Positions 1 to 16,404 of a DNA stretch of 64,000 nucleotides are shown here, piece by piece (the first letter of the stretch is position 1; every line of letters begins with the position of its first letter). The position numbers and the translations under genes were made by a program. Origin of the DNA: Diphasiastrum complanatum (taxonomy: Eukaryota > Streptophyta > Lycopodiopsida > Lycopodiales > Lycopodiaceae); assembly GCA_029204225.1 (NCBI GenBank), contig CM055107.1, positions 42,654,007 to 42,718,006 on the forward strand. The letters are read 5' to 3'. The notes under the pieces are model-generated. The model searched no databases. It was not told where the DNA came from and worked only from the letters and a program-made list of their open reading frames with translations.

Positions 1-1977
1 CCTTAGAGTTTTTGGATGCTTATGCTTTGTCCATATTCCCTTGGAAACAAGGAAGAAGGAAGATCCTAGTGCATGCAAAGGGATCATGGTTGGATACTCA
101 TCCACCAAGAAGGCCTATAGAGTCTTTATACTCTCTACTTCTCAAGTTATTGAAAGTAGAGATGTTGTCTTTTATGAAGATCAACGCTCATCATTTGAAG
201 AGTCCGAGATCAAGAAATCTATGGATGCATCATTAATTATTGATTTTGAAGACAATCATGATGTGATGGGGTCGAGATTTGAAGAAGACTCTCCTTGGAT
301 TTTTTCACCAAGAAGATCCATGAGAGATAGATCCGAGCCTAAGAGGCTCTCATATGTTGAAAAAGACAAACAAGTGGATCTTGGTTCCACTAATTATGTT
401 TTTTATGTCTCTCATGAAGAGCCAAAGAATGTACAAGAGGCACTCAATACCAAGGAGTGGTATGATGCCATGAAGCAAGAGTATGATGCATTGATCACCA
501 ACAATACTTGGGAGTTTGTGGATCCTCAATCCAACAAGCATGTGATTGGTTGCAAGTGGGTATTTCGGATCAAGTTCAATCATGATGGCACCATCAACAA
601 GCATAAAGCAAGATCATTTGCCAAAGGATTTGCTCAAATCCATGGTCTTGATTATGAGGAGACCTTTGCACCTGTTGCAAAGATGGTGACAATAAGAATT
701 CTTATTTCTCTTGCTTGTTTTTTCAAGTGGAAGGTGTTCCAATTAGATGTATCCAATGCTTTTCTAAATGGTTATCTTGAGGAGGAGATCTATATGGAAC
801 AACCTCAAGGATTCATCAAGGATGAGTCCAAAGTGTGCTTGCTCTTCAAAAGTCTTTATGGACTCAAGCAAGCACCAAGATCATGGTATCCAAGACTTAA
901 CTCTTTTCTTATTTCACTAGGATTTACTCTTAGTGACTATGATCCTTCCATGTATCTAAAGTTTGTTGATAGCAATATTGTCATTCTTCTAATTTATGTT
1001 GATGACATTATTCTTTGTGGAAGTTGTATCAAGCTAGTTGATGAAACAAGCTAGCACTTGGATGTGAGTTTAAAATGCAAGATCTAGGAGAGATGCATTA
1101 CATCCTAGGCCTAGAAATTGATTTTTATGAAAATCATGTCTTTATATGCCAATCTAGATATGCTCACTCTATGTTGAAAAAATTCCATATGGAAAATTCT
1201 AAGAGCATAGATACTCCAATGGAGCACATTGTAAAAGATCCTAATAAAGGTGATGAAAGATCCTTTGAGGACATCACACTTTTTAGGAGTCTTGTAGGCT
1301 CCTTGATTTGGCTTACCATTACTAGGCCCGATCTAAGTTTTTGTGTGCACAAATTGAGTCAATTTATGCAAGATCCTAAGATCCATCATTGGAAGATGGC
1401 CAAGAGGATTCTAAGATATGTATCTTCATCTTGTGATTATGGTCTACTCTATAAAAGTGAAGATCTATCCATGATTGGCTACTCGGATTCGGACTTTGCA
1501 AGTGACAAGATGGATCGAAAGTCTATTAGTGCATACACTATCTTTCTTGGAGGCAATCTAATATCTTGGCTTTCCAATAAGCAAGATACTATATCTCTCT
1601 CTTCATGTGAGGCCAAGTACAAAGCACTCACTACAACTACCAAAGAAGTGCTTTGGATGAAGAGGTTATTAATGGAGCTAAAGTGCATCAAGGAGGATGA
1701 TCTACCAGTGATCAAGTGTGATAACATCTCAGCCCAAGCTCTTGCCAATAATCCCATATTTGATGCAAGAAGCAAGCACATAGAAGTGGCACACCATTTT
1801 GTGAGAGAAAAGCTTATTGGAGGAGAAATCTATTTGGAGCATGTCAACTCGTCCTCTTGTATTGCCAATCTACTCACCAAGCCTTTGAGCAAAAGTGCTT
1901 TCATCAAGCATAGGTCTAATCTTGGAGTTATATCAAGATCAATGCTCAAATCTTCATAGATAATTTTTTAGGAGGAG
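1..1977 (+). pseudogene. Copia polyprotein, 3' half (integrase end, RT, RNase H), frameshifted
   Basis: This is the C-terminal half of a Ty1/copia polyprotein, cut off by the window start. In order it shows the end of the integrase region, the pre-RT block (NNTWEFVD, GCKWVFRIK), the RT core with QLDVSNAFLNG and YVDD near 990-1005, and RNase H (GYSDSDFASDKMDRKS near 1475; DARSKHIEVAHHFV near 1770). The reading frame shifts between about 1045 and 1075, inside the RT-RNase H link, so the product would be broken. The last frame ends at TAG, 1957-1959, and is followed by a purine-rich polypurine tract (TTAGGAGGAG, about 1968-1977). It belongs to the same lineage as the intact element at 52384-58244: motif spacing, the SDSDFA block and an LTR starting TGTGAA all match. 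Confidence 0.9.
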
Positions 1978-2980
1978 TGTGAAGAATTGAAAAAGATTAT
2001 CTATGTTAGATATAGGGGTCTTATGTTTTTTACATCAAGCATCTAGGTGTAGGATGTTGATAGGAATAAATTTGGCATAGATGGCAAATTATGCATTTCG
2101 ACTTGTAATGCCACTATTGAGCCAAAATAGAGTAAGAGGCTAAACACGTGCCAATTAGAGTGTAGACAAGTGTAAAGCTTTTGTTTGATGAATTCCAAGA
2201 GGTCCAATAGGATTTAGAGGTGGAACCTTGTGAGGTCCAATAGGAAATTGAGGCGTGCTTGAATATAGTCCAATCGAATTAAGAGGAGCATGGATCAATG
2301 ATCCAATAGGATCAAGAGGTGACAAAATATGGTCCAATCATAGCTAAGCATAGTGGTAGCTCGTGGACCTACTAGTATCATTGTACTCCTCATTTTGAAT
2401 CTATTTGATTTGGTGATTTCATGAATTTTGTGAGTTATTGGATTTCTAGCTTTCTCTCTCTACCCGAGAGCTCATGATGCATTTTCTCTCTCTAACCGAG
2501 GAGAGCAGCTTGTTTTTACTTAGATTATTTTTTGAATACTTCCCACACATGTGAGTGAGAGTTGGAAGTGATTGAATGCATGTAGTAGTGTGTTTTTGCC
2601 ATAGGATCTAAGATTGATTTTGAATCTCAATCTAGTCTTGATCTTGGTACATCTACACACCTTAGGAGATCACAAGTACATGTTGTGGACAATCCACACG
2701 TGTGAAATTCAACAATGAGGAGCACAATCAACACCACACCGCGTGCCATTACACTAAATCCATCGGACCTGGAGAGTACCCAAACCCACAGAAGGAGAAG
2801 GATTGCTACATCAAGGTAAGAGAGTGGATCCAACAAGGCAAGCTAAACCTCCTATTGGTGATCGCAATCGGCCAATAGAACCCATGGATGTAGCTAGAAA
2901 CTCTAATCAAGTTGTAAATGCACCTACCACACCCATGGGCCCAGAAGGATTTATCCATCCAGAATTCAACAAGAAATCCT
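1978..2980 (+). repeat. 3' LTR of the Copia element at 1-1977 (outer end uncertain)
   Basis: The LTR begins TGTGAAGAATTG immediately after the polypurine tract. It contains a 33-bp tandem repeat (2201-2340), pyrimidine-rich blocks (TCTCTCTCTACCCGAGAG near 2453) and a perfect CACACGTGTG palindrome at 2695-2704, the same motif as in the intact element's LTR. No clear matching CA end or target duplication was found, so the right end is an estimate from the position of the palindrome. There is no host coding potential. Confidence 0.6.
2201..2340 (+). repeat. 33-bp tandem repeat inside LTR (about 4-5 units)
   Basis: Units with the core GGTCCAATAGGA(N)AGAGG start at 2201, 2234, 2267 and 2300, then an imperfect one at 2331. 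The period is 33, 33, 33 and 31 bp. The core resembles a single CCTATTGGACCCC segment in reverse orientation within the intact element's LTR near 52608, so it may be an amplified LTR upstream element. This is read directly from the sequence. Confidence 0.7.
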
Positions 2981-7653
<4,673 letters not shown>

Positions 7654-7923
7654 TTAGAATTAAAGTAGAATCATTGTGCTACTGTACTGTGGGTCCTATC
7701 ACTTGATAAGAATCAGTTGGCCTCGCCACGAGGCAAGTCGACGGGACACGCGTCCCGCCAACGGCAACCTGGGTCATGCATGGGTTGCCTGAGTGAAAAA
7801 CTATATGTACAGTGTAATTTCATTTTGAGAAATACAGTTGCTATGTGAGCTTGCTGTGGAGAGTGTTTTCTGTCTGTGTTACTGCGTAGCATGATCTGCG
7901 TTTCTGTTTGAAGCAAATTCTAA
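7654..7923 (+). repeat. 3' LTR of second Copia element
   Basis: The 270-bp segment starts TTAGAATT right after a polypurine tract (AAGGGAGAGAG, 7642-7652) and ends AATTCTAA, giving 8-bp terminal inverted repeats. The usual TG and CA outer dinucleotides appear mutated. A high-GC block (7721-7775) precedes the sequence CTATATGTAC near 7801. No second copy was seen, so age cannot be judged. Confidence 0.6.
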
Positions 7924-7948
7924 GTTTGTATGCATCCCTCATCAAAAA

Positions 7949-8935
7949 GTGCATTTTGCAAAAGAAAGAGATTAAATATGGATTACAAAAACTTTTGGAA
8001 AGGAAGAATTTTAGAGTTCAAAGTTTCAAAGGGAGGTCAATCCATTTTAGAAGTCTTGATTCAACATGTGTATATGCACAATGAAGTTATGGTGGTGGAT
8101 GTCAATCTCGTAGATCGACTCAAATGCAATTGTATGTGATGCAGCTTATGGCAAACTAGAAACTCTACCTCTACCACATTTTTTGAGTGAGGAATGGGTT
8201 CCCCCCAATTCTACCATAGCAGAAAGTTTTAGATCAAAGTTTTTTATGGACATTCAAAATTGCATGAAATGTAGCACAGGTTCAAAAACCAATAGACTAT
8301 ACTGGTATATACCATTTGCAATTTTTGTAGATTTTTTTGCTAGATGTAATGTTCGTAAAATAGCTACAATGTTCATTGCTAAGGATTTAACTGATGAAAT
8401 GATATCAGAAGTTCTTGATAATCATTGGGATGTGAAATCTAATGGCAGCATTCAATGTAGAGCTAACAAATCATCCATGATATTTTGATATCATATAGAA
8501 AAACAAATGCTTTCTTTTATGTTTTATTATAGAAGATGGACTAGAGTTAATAATGAATAAAAGCCATTAGATCAAGACTTTACAATGAACCATCATGAGC
8601 AAATGCAAATAGAGGTGAAGCAAAATGGGGTTGTTATTGCGACAATTGAAGTGGAGGAGGACTGGGGTATGAAATATATACGATCGGAACTTACAATGCT
8701 CCAATTTGACATCTCTCAAAACTATGGTTTTCAAGTAAATGGAAGAATGATACGTTTTTGTATTTGAATAGTCTGTTATGTAATTGTTATTCTGTTATTT
8801 ATTAACAATGATTTATTGATAGAGCATTTGCAATGTTAATGCAGATCAGAGCAAGGCAAGAAGATCATATCCCATGCAAAGATTTAATGTCAAGCATAGA
8901 AATTGTCGAAACAGAATAAAGCTTTGATGGATCAG
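7949..8935 (+). pseudogene. Unidentified gene-like stretch, at least one frameshift
   Basis: Three consecutive open stretches read like real protein but match no family I can name. One (about 7949-8125) contains FKVSKGGQSILEVLIQHVYM. A second, in another frame (about 8115-8487), contains NAIVCDAAYGKLETLPLPHF and then SEEWVPPNSTIAESF. The switch near 8110 suggests a single-base indel. A third (8585-8767) contains EVKQNGVVIATIEVEEDWGM and ends near VNGRMIRF. A possible acceptor (TTAATGCAG) near 8843 precedes a short stretch containing ARQEDHIPCKD. It could be a decayed host gene or a transposon-captured fragment. It runs convergently to the Ulp1-like gene at 9256-9917. Confidence 0.35.
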
Positions 8936-9116
8936 TAAATCTACAATATTGGTGAGCTTAACTTTCCTTGTTAAATTTTAGACTGTTAACTTTTGGCTCC
9001 TTTTAGATTAACCCACATTGTTTATTGAAAAATGTAATTCCATTGTTTTCATGTGTAGGTTCAAGGAAAGTGTAATGGAAGATGTACAATATACAATTAC
9101 ATCTTTCTAAAGATGA

Positions 9117-9170
9117 AAATAGCAACAATCGAATATCAAATGATGGAAATAGCAACAATCGAATATCAAA
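9117..9170 (+). repeat. Two-unit 30-bp direct repeat
   Basis: The word AAATAGCAACAATCGAATAT occurs at 9117 and again at 9147, separated by TGATGG. It lies in the gap between the two convergent gene-like stretches and is probably a slippage duplication. Confidence 0.7.
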
Positions 9171-9255
9171 AGACTCAAAAGAGTCATCATTTGTACACAT
9201 TGAATGTAAATATTTGAAGTACATATTTTTGTATTGGCCTTTCAATAAGACCATC

Positions 9256-9917
9256 TTATTTTTCTATATAAATTTTTTTTCCATCAGCTCTTTCAAGTGC
9301 AAGCTCCCCAGTTTCTTGTTCCATTGTCACCGATGTTGCACTAGTGAGGAAAATCTTAATCATCTCTTGTCGAAATTCAAATATGTCATTTTGTGTGAAT
9401 TTTGGACAGGTGAACTGCAAATCATCAACAATAAATAAGTTAGACAAATACACAAAAATAAAAAATCATATAAATAAAATCAGTGTATATCCAAACTCAA
9501 ATTACCTTACGTATATCGACATTTTCACCTTGGCTAATGAACCACTCCATAAAGCACTTTACAGTTTTAATGGCATACCAGCCACAACTGAATGAGTCAA
9601 CTTGCTGAGAGAACTGAGAATCAAAATTGAGAATGTTAGTTTCACATTTTTTATATGGAAATTTGCATCACAAAAAAAGTAATTGAAAAATTGGCTACCT
9701 GTGCGTCTATTATCTCTACGTGCTTTGCCACACACAGGGCCTTCGTTGAAAAATATATAATCATGCTTTTGTACATCTCAATGTTGACATTGAGGTGTGT
9801 TGATCTCAAAGAGTTCATTCTCAGCACTCTTGGATTGCAATGGGGCAAGGTAGATAGAAGAACGTGAATGGAGAAGAGAGCAAGAATATTGCGGAACAAC
9901 TCTTCCGTTCTAATCAG
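9256..9917 (-). CDS. Ulp1/SENP-like (C48) protease C-terminus, three exons, partial
   Basis: Three exons on the minus strand join in phase 0 with GT-AG introns: 9917-9699 (219 bp), 9604-9506 (99 bp) and 9414-9256, ending TAA. Introns are 94 bp (9605-9698) and 91 bp (9415-9505). Donors read CAG|GTAGCC and AAG|GTAATT; acceptors read CTCTCAG|CAA and TTTGCAG|TTC. The middle exon contains VDSFSCGWYAIKTVKCF, resembling the Q-D-x-x-C-G catalytic cysteine block of Ulp1-type deSUMOylating peptidases. The last exon contains DIFEFRQEMIKIFL, like the C-terminal helix of that fold. The catalytic His and Asp regions were not found upstream, where the minus-strand Copia at 10505-15508 begins. It may be a truncated host gene or a Ulp1 domain captured by a DNA transposon. 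The exon structure is seen directly; the family is an inference. Confidence 0.5.
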
Positions 9918-10499
9918 CTGCTAAATGCAAAAACAATCTAATAGATAGCTTATGCTAAATGTAATACTTTAAGTGTTCTAATTGCCCAACAAGATCTTAA
10001 AAATCAATTCATACTCTGAAACAAGAGTACAATCCACCGAAGAGATTAGAGATGGTTTGTATGTGGTACTATTGAAATCAGATTCAACGTGAAGTATAGT
10101 TCTGAAATAAATGGAAGAGCAGTATGATAACGTGAGTTTCTCAGGCGTCAAAGACAGCCATCGTCTGATCAAAAACTGAGGAGTTGTAGACGTCCGTGTT
10201 CTGATCAGAGTGAGTAAACAAGCACGATCAAACAACAATGAAAGTGCATTCAATCATAACAAGCATTCATCTACGTTGTACACTGATAAAAGCAAGCTGT
10301 TGCTATATTACACTGAAGCACAATACAAAATGACAATTACAACAAAAATGACGACATAATTGGGATGCTCAAATAATGTGTCTCATGGACAGAGCAACCC
10401 CTAATCTGTGCTTGGACGATCTATTTATAGATTTCATCTGTGTATTAATTACATTCAATGTTTGTCACCAAATTAGGAAAGCCATTGTACTTGGAAGTA
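9918..10499. other. No supportable gene
   Basis: An acceptor-like TTTAGCAG at about 9918-9925 (minus) ends an intron of the Ulp1-like gene, but the preceding exon was not identified. The minus-strand open frame at 9978-10253 has no recognisable motif. The rest is AT-rich. Confidence 0.4.
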
Positions 10500-10504
10500 T
10501 ATGG

Positions 10505-10870
10505 TGTTGGAGAGAGAGGGGAGATGAATGACGAACACGAACGAGACATGAACTCAAACAAGAAATGAACGAGAAACGAACTCGAACATAAAATTTTCGT
10601 GTGTAGCGGAACGAGCTCTCTCCATAAGCATGACTATGCCTATCAAAATGAAAAAATCAGTAGTGATGGGAATCACAGTCGTTCTTGATTATGTAGCCAA
10701 ACATTAATAAATGAATGAAGCTCCAGAAGAATGGTTTGTCATGAATAGTAAGACAAACTATTCGTCGTGAATGATTCGTGAAGAGCTAGGTGGTGCTCGA
10801 CTAATAATTAGTTGCGAATGATTCGCAAAAAACAAGACCAAATATTAGTCGTCTATTACCAGAAAGAGCT
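10505..10870 (-). repeat. Truncated 3' LTR
   Basis: This stretch aligns with the first 366 bases or so of the 5' LTR at 14407-14770: both start TGTTGGAGAGAG and share the CGAACACGAACGAGAC block and the CGAATGATTCGC palindromes. Similarity ends abruptly after CCAGAAAGAG, where RT coding sequence begins. The two LTRs differ at many sites (for example AAACGAACTCG against AAATGAACTCG), so the insertion is not recent. Confidence 0.8.
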
Positions 10871-13800
10871 GGTTTTGTACAGACCATTGCATACATGAGA
10901 GATCTTAGTATCGATTGATACAGATACTCTCTCATTTGCTCCTCTTCTTGCTTGGTTTGGGGACTTTGGTCCTTTGACAAATGCAGATCTGGATCCATTG
11001 GTGAGTGAGCTAATTTACAATTCATCAAATTGTATCTGTTAAGAACATTATAAAGATACCTTTTTTGAGTGATTTAAATCAGTCGATTTGCTCTATGTTC
11101 GTGGATTTGAATTTCTAGACAGAAGTGAGCTTCGCCCAGATCAGTCATGTCAAATTCTGAGAACAACATCTATTTCGAATCCTTAACCATATTGGTATTG
11201 TTGCTGAAGAGCAACGTATCATCCATGTACAAGGTGATGATAATGAAGGACTGCTACACTGACTTCAAATAAATGTTGCAATTAGCAGTGCTTGGTTTAA
11301 ATCCTTGTTTAATGAGGAATGTATTGATCCTCTGAAACCAAGCCCTGGCAGACTGTTTCAAGCCTTACAGTGCTTTGTGGAGTCTACAGACATGATTCTT
11401 CATGCCTTCCAAAACGTATTCTTTGGGCTGGATCATGTAGATATCTACTTGTATAACTTCATTCAGATAGGTTGTTTGTACATCAAGTTAATGTACTTTG
11501 AGGTCGGCAGCTGCAGCATAAGACAGGAGCATTCGATGAATGTTTGAGGACTGGACTAAAAGTCTCACTGTAGTCGACATTTGAGATCTAGGTGAATCCT
11601 CGTGCTACCAGTCTGGCCTTCCTTCGATCAATTGCTCCGTTGGCATTATATTTGATCTTAAAGATCCATTTGCAATCAATGATATTGCAACCAATGGGAG
11701 CTTCGACTAATAACCATGTCTGATTCTTGATCAGAGAGGAATACTCTCTGTCCATGGCTTCTCTCCAGAGATCAGAGTCTAGTTGGCTAAGTGCCTCTTC
11801 GACTGTTGTCGATTCCTACATCAAGAGACAGACAAACTCAGGAGTATACCTTGTGGGCTGTGTGTGCACTCGGCTTGATCTTCTGGGATGATTCGACTGA
11901 TAAACCGCTCTTGGGAATTGTTACTGGGTAGCAGCAACATCTTTGTCTTATTCGATGTCTCAAAGTGGGTCGACAATAGACATGCCTGAGCCAGAAGCTC
12001 GGACTATTGTGTCAATGGCAGGTGATGAAGGTTCTTCTTGAGCGACATCCTTGTCTTTGAGGTCGACGAACTGATCCTCGATAAAGACTATATCTCGGCT
12101 TTACAAGATTTGCTGGGTATCAGGATCATACAACTTGTAAGTATTATCAGACGAAGTATATTTGATCAGGATGGTCTTGAGACCTTGGAAGTCCAATTTC
12201 TTCCTTGTGTCCTTTAGGATCTGCGCGTAGGCAATGCACCCAAATACTCTTAGGTTCTTCAAAGAAGGCTAGAGCCTGTCCACACCTCATGGGGTCTCTT
12301 GTCTGAGAGGGCCTTGGTCGAACATCTGTTTAGGAGGTAAGCTTCAGTGGAGATAGCTTCAGCCCATAATTTCTTGGAAAACGATGCATGCGATAACATA
12401 CACTTAGCAGATTCGACCAGAGTACGGTTCTTCCTCTCAACTAAGCCATTAGACTGAGGACTGTAAGGAGTGATGAATTGCTGCTCAATGCCTTGGCTTT
12501 GGCAGTACTCCTTAAATTCGACAGAGATATATTCTCCACCGTTGTCTGACCTTAGGGCCTTGATCGTCCTTCCAGTCTCCTTTTCTGCACACTCCTTGAA
12601 GATTCTGAAGTAGTTGAAGGCTTATTATTTCTTCTTTATTAAATACACCATCGTCCTTCTAGAGAATTTGTCAATAAAGGTTATAAAATACTTGGCATCT
12701 TTTAGCGAAGGATTTTTCATCGGGCCACAAATATCTGAACGTACAACATCTAGCAATCCTCTAGCAACATGCTGATGGCTTGACTTAAATGGTTTCCTAG
12801 TCTGTTTACCAACTAGACAGTCTTGAACAGACATGTAACTTGACTTTTTCGCGAGGATAGTCGAGATCAAGAACAATAGATTGTCTAGACATTTGTTGTA
12901 TAGCAGCATGATTTAAATGACCAAGTATATAATGCCAAAGTAAACCTTTATTTGAATGAATTGAAGTACTGAGAGCTTGACTAGAGGCAGAAAAACAATG
13001 ACTCAATTTATACAAGTATCCATGTCTCTTTTCGAGTGCTAGGATCTTGCTTGTCCCATCAACTACTTTACACTGATCACATTCGAATTCTACTCTGTGT
13101 CCTAGATCTGTGATTCTGCTTATAGAGAGCATATTCATAGATAACTTTGGTACATAAAGGACTTTAGAGAGTAGCTTAGACTGATCATTTGCAAAGCATA
13201 ATCTTACAGTGCCTTCACCTTTAATAGCTTGTGTGCTATTGTCACCAAGGTGAACGAATTTTTGGGTATTGTAAGGTGTATAGGACTCGAAACAGCCAAT
13301 GAGGCTAGTCATGTGCTGAGTGGCTTTGGAATCAAGGAACCAAGAACTGTTGCCAGATGCTCCTTGATGGTTGGTCATGAAGGCATCATGATCCACTTCT
13401 TAAATAGGCTGTGAAGCTTCTGCAGCTGCATTCGCCACTTGATTCAGCTGCCCTTTGTTGTTGTTCTTTGCTTGAAGTATGCGTCAGTCTTGTATTTCGT
13501 GGTTGTTTCATTTGCAGTGTCTACAGAACAGCTTCATCTTTGTCTGCGGATTCGACTGTTCCTTTGTGCTGGGATGGTTTCTGGTCTGGCTTTGATTGCT
13601 TCAGGTCTTTCTTCTTCTTCTGCTTTGTCGTGCTCTTGTTGGTGTACAAAGTGTGAGAATCAGCTGAGGAACTCAAGGCTTTGTTCCTTCGCGTGTCTTC
13701 TTGTAAGAACATAGTAATGACTCTCGAAAGAGTCAATTCTGGATGAGTCGTGATGACCATCACCCAGCTGTCATAAGAACTTGGCAAGCTTGTAGGCAGT

Positions 13801-14249
13801 TGCATCACTGCATCTTGATCGTTTATGACAGATCTGACAACGGCCATTTGTCTTAGCAGGTCCTTGAATCGATTAATGTGATTCTGCAGAGAATCACCAT
13901 TCGTCATCTTGAGGGAGTAGAATTTCTTCCTGAGATGTAGCTTGGAAGCTATATCTCGCACTTCGTATAGTGTGTTCAAGATGTCCCAGACTTCTTTCGA
14001 TGTTTGAGCCTCAGATACATGGCCGATCTGGGTATCTGTGATGTTGAGGATGATCAGCGCGAAAGGTTTTCCATCTTTCAACTTCCATCTGGCGATTGCG
14101 TCGTCCGCTTTGGGTTTTCCTTCTGCACCTGTAACAATGTCGTACAATTCTTTTGCCATTAGCACAATTTTCATCTTAAATTTCCTTAGATGGTAATTGG
14201 CTCCATCAAGCTTGTCCATGATAGGACTGGCTTTCCCTTGGAAATCCAT
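10871..14249 (-). pseudogene. Degenerate Copia gag-pol of the 10505-15508 element
   Basis: Gag starts at 14249 (MDFQGKASPIMDKLDGANYH) and stays open to 13521. It is followed by a protease region with DSKATQHM near 13325, where the catalytic DSGA has lost its Gly. GAG-pre-integrase (LWHYILGHLNHAA) lies near 12930. Integrase pieces lie near 12650-12760 (FITFIDKFSRRTMVYL), and the later integrase at 12250-12600 is broken by shifts. RT has YMDD at 11218-11229. The final piece contains SPMDPDLHLSKDQ and a GSLMYA-like block (here RSLMYA) before the deletion junction near 10870. Many stops and shifts make it non-functional. Confidence 0.85.
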
Positions 14250-14406
14250 GTGGAAGAGTTAGTCTAAGTGATAGGAGAAACTATCAGTGACTTAAGTATG
14301 AAAATCTGATATTGAAAAATACAGAACAAGAAAACAATTACTCTATCGGCTAGTAGAGTCTTGTACTGTGGAAGTTTATCAAGCTATGAAAATAGCTTCA
14401 ATACCA

Positions 14407-15508
14407 TGTTGGAGAGAGAGGAGAGATGAATGACGAACACGAACGAGACAAGAACTCGAATAAGAAATGAACTCGAACAGAAAATGTTCGTGCGCAACGG
14501 AACGAGCTATACGACTCTCTCCGTAAGCATGACTGCGCCTATCAGAACGAACAAAATGGTAGTGATGGGAATCACAGTCATTCTTGATTACGTAGCCAAA
14601 CATTAATAAATGAATGAAGCTCCAGTAGAATGGTTTGTCGCGAATAGTAAGACAAACTATTTGTTGCGAATAATTCGCGAAGAGCTAGACGATGCTCGAC
14701 TGATAATTAGTCGCGAATGATTCGCAAAAGACAAGACCAAATATTAGTAGTCTATTACCAGAAAGAACAACTAGAAAGATCAAACAGAATGAATGATAAA
14801 CATAGCAATATTAACATAGATTTGAACATAGAACAAAGAACTGTATCAGATTAAGTATATCATGTATACATGTCAATAATGTCATAGAGCACAATACAGT
14901 ATCAGACGAAATTGCGTGCCCTACGAAGCTTATACAATCTGTAAAGGAATAAAAACTTACTGTTGACAATCAAGAATCAATGCGCAAGGCATCTACTTCA
15001 TCTCATTCACTCATAACTCATTTATCTCGTTAAACCGAATACACAAATGGTATCCAATATATATACATTATATTACAAGTGTGTAGATGTGGAAAGTACA
15101 GTGGATGTGCTGTCTGTAAGAGATAGTGGGTGGCTGCAGTCGTTGTCCAATCTGACAGTGTAGCTGCATGGGGTAAGCGTGAAAAGGGTGCGACGTCAGT
15201 CAGTGCTGAGGTGACCGTTGGTGATGATGATGCAAAAAGTGCGTCACTCTTATGAATAGCCTTAGGTTTAGATTTACAGGGTGCTTTTTCTTTTAGGGCA
15301 CCTTCGGCATTCTATAGGATAGTGTCCCCTTTTCGCCTATTACCATAACCTATGTAAAAACACTGTGTCGCGATTCTTTCGCCTTTTATTCGTCCGTGCA
15401 AATTTGCATGTAAATATGCAGGCTGCGCGACAACGTTAGTAAATATGTAGCATGAATGGAGGCAGATTAAAATGAGATTTAAGGAGAATAGAAGGAATAA
15501 ATCCAACA
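14407..15508 (-). repeat. 5' LTR (1102 bp) with adjacent primer-binding site
   Basis: In element orientation the LTR runs TGTTGGATTT to CTCTCCAACA. The primer-binding site follows at 14395-14406 (minus), reading TGGTATTGAAGC, a variant of the initiator tRNA-Met site. The LTR contains clustered near-palindromes of the type CGCGAATNATTCGCG around 14635-14720 and an AT-rich stretch near 15055-15075. Gag begins 145 bp past the primer site, a short leader compared with about 600 bp in the intact element. Confidence 0.8.
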
Positions 15509-15513
15509 TATGG

Positions 15514-16404
15514 CTTTTGTGATGACTGTACATAGTGTATACGGTCATTAATTTAGCATCGTTTGTCAGAAATGGTGAACTCTCGCAACTTTGTCGCAGC
15601 ACGAACAAGAAACAAAGGTCAAACGAGAACAATTTGCGACAGTCAACATGCCTTGACTCAAAGCACGAACGATTCGTGAATCATTCGAGAATTGTATACA
15701 CACCTCCAGGACAGCAAACCGCAAAGGGACGCAAAACGAAATATTACATAAGAAATGAAAAGAGCGAAAGCAAAAGAAGAAAACGAAACAAACAAAGGGG
15801 AATCTTTTGCGCTGCCAGTTGGCAGCTCAACGGGCTTGGAGTCGTAGACTTCACAGCTCAGGTGAAACGAGTGGCAACGACGGAGAGTGACTGATTAGTT
15901 GATTAGCGTTAACTAGTCTTGTAATTTCTGGTTTAGCCATCTTGTAAACTCCAAATTGTGGAGGTATAAACTATCCTTTCTGGATCATAAAAGAGAGATC
16001 TGAATAGACAAAATTTTCTGTAAGAGACAGACAGAGAGAGAGATAGCGAGTAGAGCAGAAAAGAGAAATACTAGAGTTGTGTATGAAAGTCTGCCAACGA
16101 GCAAAACATAGCAAAAGAGCAGAGTGTCATTCCGCCAACGAACGAGACACTAACGATCTCACTCTAAAAATTAAACTGATAATACAGTCGCTCTATTTTT
16201 GTGCATCTCCCTGTCTTGTGCCGTCTGTCTTGATTGCTAGAAAGAAATGTATTCTGTGATGTGCAGTCGAGTGTCTAGGTTCTTCTAAAAGCTTCCGTGC
16301 AAAAGAAAATTCAAAGACAAAAAATCGTTCGCGAATACGAAGATGAAAACGAAAAGAAACAGTTTCGCCTTTGCGAAACCAAACAGTTTTTCACTTCCGC
16401 AACA
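15514..16404 (+). repeat. Probable 5' LTR of another Copia element
   Basis: The sequence just before a canonical primer-binding site at 16405 should be an LTR ending CGCAACA at 16404. It carries TATAAACTAT near 15965, CATAAAAGAGAG near 15985 and a purine-rich run near 16025. Its left end is uncertain: a TG start near 15593 (TGTCGCAGCACG) is possible, but no target duplication was found. CGAACGATTCGTGAA-type words link it loosely with the LTR at 14407-15508. Confidence 0.5.

Larger units (their letters stand above)
10505..15508 (-). mobile_element. Internally deleted Copia element, TSD TATGG
   Basis: The element is bounded by TGTTGGA at the left and TCCAACA at the right and is flanked by the direct repeat TATGG at 10500-10504 and 15509-15513. 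Transcription is toward lower coordinates. The 5' LTR (14407-15508) is 1102 bp, while the 3' LTR is only about 366 bp (10505-10870). The coding region stops inside the RT-RNase H part and jumps straight into LTR sequence, so one deletion removed RNase H, the polypurine tract and the outer two thirds of the 3' LTR. The intact target duplication shows it inserted whole and was deleted later. Confidence 0.88.
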
